From Granulicella sp. (GTDB taxonomy: Bacteria > Acidobacteriota > Terriglobia > Terriglobales > Acidobacteriaceae), in NCBI GenBank assembly GCA_003133205.1, contig PKWK01000172.1, positions 1 through 15,069 of the forward strand: a DNA stretch of 15,069 nt. The letters run 5' to 3'. The first letter of the stretch is position 1. The number at the start of each line of letters is the position of its first letter. The position numbers and the translations under genes were made by a program. The notes under the pieces were generated by a model. It had not been told where the DNA came from and did no database searches. It was given only the letters and a program-made list of their open reading frames with translations. Positions 13,566 through 15,069 of the stretch are shown piece by piece.

Positions 13566-15069
13566 ATGGCATTCAAGTGGGATAAATTGACCGTCAAATC
13601 GCAGGAGGCCGTCCAGGCAGCCGCGTCCACTGCCGCCGAAAACGGCAACCCCGAAGTCCTCCCCATGCATCTGCTTGCGGCGCTGCTCGAAGACCGCGAA
13701 GGCGTCGTCCTCCCCGTCCTCGAAGGCGCCGGCGTCCGCGTGCAGGAACTTCTTGCCGGCGCGAATGCAGCCATCTCCAAGCTGCCCAAAGTCTCCGGCG
13801 GCGCGCAGCCCGGCATGTCCAACGCGCTCACCAAGGTCCTCGACCGCGCCTCCAAAGAGGCCGAAAACTTCAAGGACGACTACGTCTCCACCGAGCACCT
13901 CCTGCTCGCGCTCACCGAAGCCAAAGGCGATCCGGTCCGCGACGCCCTCGCCGCCATGGGCGCCAACCACGACGCCGTGTTCAAGGCTCTCTCCGCCGTG
14001 CGCGGCAACCAGCGCGTCACCGACCAGACCCCCGAAGGCAAGTTCCAGGCGCTTACGAAGTATGGAAAAGACCTCACCGACCTCGCGCGCAAGGGCAAGC
14101 TCGACCCCGTCATCGGCCGCGACGAGGAGATTCGCCGCGTCGTGCAGGTCCTCTCGCGCCGCACGAAAAACAACCCTGTCCTCATCGGCGAACCCGGCGT
14201 CGGCAAGACTGCCATCGTCGAAGGCCTCGCCCGCCGCATCATCCACGGCGACGTCCCCGAAATCCTCAAAGACAAGCGCGTCGTCGCCCTCGACCTCGCC
14301 AGCATGATCGCCGGCGCAAAGTACCGCGGCGAGTTCGAAGACCGCCTCAAAGCGCTGCTGAAAGAAATCGAAGACTCCAACGGTGAAATCATTTTGTTCA
14401 TCGATGAGTTACATACTCTGGTCGGCGCAGGCGCGGCCGAAGGAGCTATGGACGCCAGCAACATGCTCAAGCCCGCGCTCGCCCGCGGTGGCCTCCGGGC
14501 CATCGGAGCAACCACGCTCAACGAGTACCGCAAGTACATCGAAAAAGACGCCGCGCTCGAACGCCGCTTCCAGATCGTCTACGTCGGCGAGCCCAACGTC
14601 GAGGACACCATCAACATCCTGCGCGGTCTGCGCGAGCGCTACGAGTCCCACCACAAGGTCCGCATCAAGGACTCCGCCCTCGTCGCCGCGGCCGTGCTCT
14701 CGCACCGCTACATCTCCGACCGCTTCCTGCCCGACAAGGCCATCGACCTGGTCGACGAAGCCGCCGCCGCGCTCGCCAACCAGATCGGCTCCGTGCCCAC
14801 CGAGATCGACGACCTCGAGCGTCAGGCCACGTCGCTCGAAATCGAGCAGGCCGCTCTCAAGCGCGAAAAAGACGAAGCCTCGCGTGAGCGTCTCGAAATC
14901 ATCCAGAAAGAACTCGCCGAAGTCCGCGAGAAGGCCAAGAGCCTGCGCGCCCGCTGGCAGAAAGAGCGCGGCGCAATCGGCCGCATTGCTGAACTCAAAA
15001 CGCATCTCGAAGCTCTCCGCTTCGAAGCCGAAGAGCAGACCCGCAAAGGCAATCTGCAGCGCGCCGCCG
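13566..15069 (+). CDS. clpB: ATP-dependent disaggregase ClpB, N-terminal half (runs off the right edge)
   Basis: The first 501 codons are present. ClpB is a hexameric AAA+ ring that, with DnaK, pulls proteins out of aggregates after heat or other stress. Visible in order are the N-domain double repeat (residues 1-145, with [11 protein letters not shown] and [11 protein letters not shown]), Walker A GEPGVGKT at 208-215, pore loop KYRGEFE at 252-258, Walker B ILFIDE at 276-281 with ELHTLVGAG, sensor [22 protein letters not shown] with arginine fingers R333/R334, and [17 protein letters not shown]. From about 410 a long charged coiled coil starts; this is the ClpB-specific middle domain that tells it from ClpA and ClpC. 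The second AAA+ domain lies beyond the window. The ATG at 13566 follows a poor ribosome binding site. I saw no clear CIRCE or HAIR operator in the preceding 146 bases. Confidence 0.97.
   Translation, partial: MAFKWDKLTVKSQEAVQAAASTAAENGNPEVLPMHLLAALLEDREGVVLPVLEGAGVRVQELLAGANAAISKLPKVSGGAQPGMSNALTKVLDRASKEAENFKDDYVSTEHLLLALTEAKGDPVRDALAAMGANHDAVFKALSAVRGNQRVTDQTPEGKFQALTKYGKDLTDLARKGKLDPVIGRDEEIRRVVQVLSRRTKNNPVLIGEPGVGKTAIVEGLARRIIHGDVPEILKDKRVVALDLASMIAGAKYRGEFEDRLKALLKEIEDSNGEIILFIDELHTLVGAGAAEGAMDASNMLKPALARGGLRAIGATTLNEYRKYIEKDAALERRFQIVYVGEPNVEDTINILRGLRERYESHHKVRIKDSALVAAAVLSHRYISDRFLPDKAIDLVDEAAAALANQIGSVPTEIDDLERQATSLEIEQAALKREKDEASRERLEIIQKELAEVREKAKSLRARWQKERGAIGRIAELKTHLEALRFEAEEQTRKGNLQRAA

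Noticed and set aside
13539..14246. 235-codon minus-strand frame opposite clpB
   Set aside because: Repetitive G/D/E/F/V composition that mirrors the codons of clpB; no motif and no ribosome binding site.

Overview
The window looks like a piece of a high-GC chromosome from an acidobacterium, most likely class Terriglobia. This is inferred from content, not from a marker gene. The clues are a remnant of the TIGR03435/DUF3738 family (expanded in Acidobacteriota), a PEP-CTERM surface protein, a GH106-type rhamnosidase, and GC-rich intergenic hairpin repeats of a kind common in that phylum. No rRNA, tRNA, CRISPR array or insertion sequence was seen.

Layout. Bases 1-484 hold the 3' end of a YqjM/NamA-type old yellow enzyme. 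It converges, with a 1-base gap, on a minus-strand pair: a small membrane-anchored protein (486-887) downstream of a flavin-dependent oxidoreductase (975-2726). A 365-base gap leads to a secreted TPR protein (3092-4030). A repeat-rich stretch (4076-4642) surrounds a 66-residue unknown protein (4319-4519). A 960-residue exported glycoside hydrolase runs on the minus strand (4660-7542). Divergent from it is a lower-GC gene (7664-8428) with a HEPN-like RNxxxH motif, followed by an orphan ParD-like antitoxin gene (8475-8750, minus) and a short-chain dehydrogenase (8879-9637). The dehydrogenase converges with a 1-base gap on a PEP-CTERM protein (9639-10400, minus).

From 12222 down to 10577 four minus-strand genes lie in a row: a zinc-ribbon protein, a doubtful 68-residue ORF, a universal stress protein, and a secreted small protein. 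A CRP/FNR-like palindrome sits just upstream of the first and may control the first genes as a stress unit. Upstream of that lies a frameshifted, truncated TIGR03435 remnant (12413-12744), then a Phd/YefM-RelE toxin-antitoxin pair (12837-13419) with its own 28-base operator-like palindrome. The window ends inside clpB (13566 to the right edge).

The 12.2-13.4 kb stretch (decayed gene plus toxin-antitoxin module) and the 7.66-8.75 kb stretch (HEPN-like gene plus orphan antitoxin) are the accessory-looking parts. The rest reads as ordinary metabolic, surface and stress functions. I did not find a clear new multi-gene system. The most promising leads are the HEPN-like protein, the cytoplasmic tail of the PEP-CTERM protein, the inserts in two enzymes, and the palindrome upstream of the stress genes.
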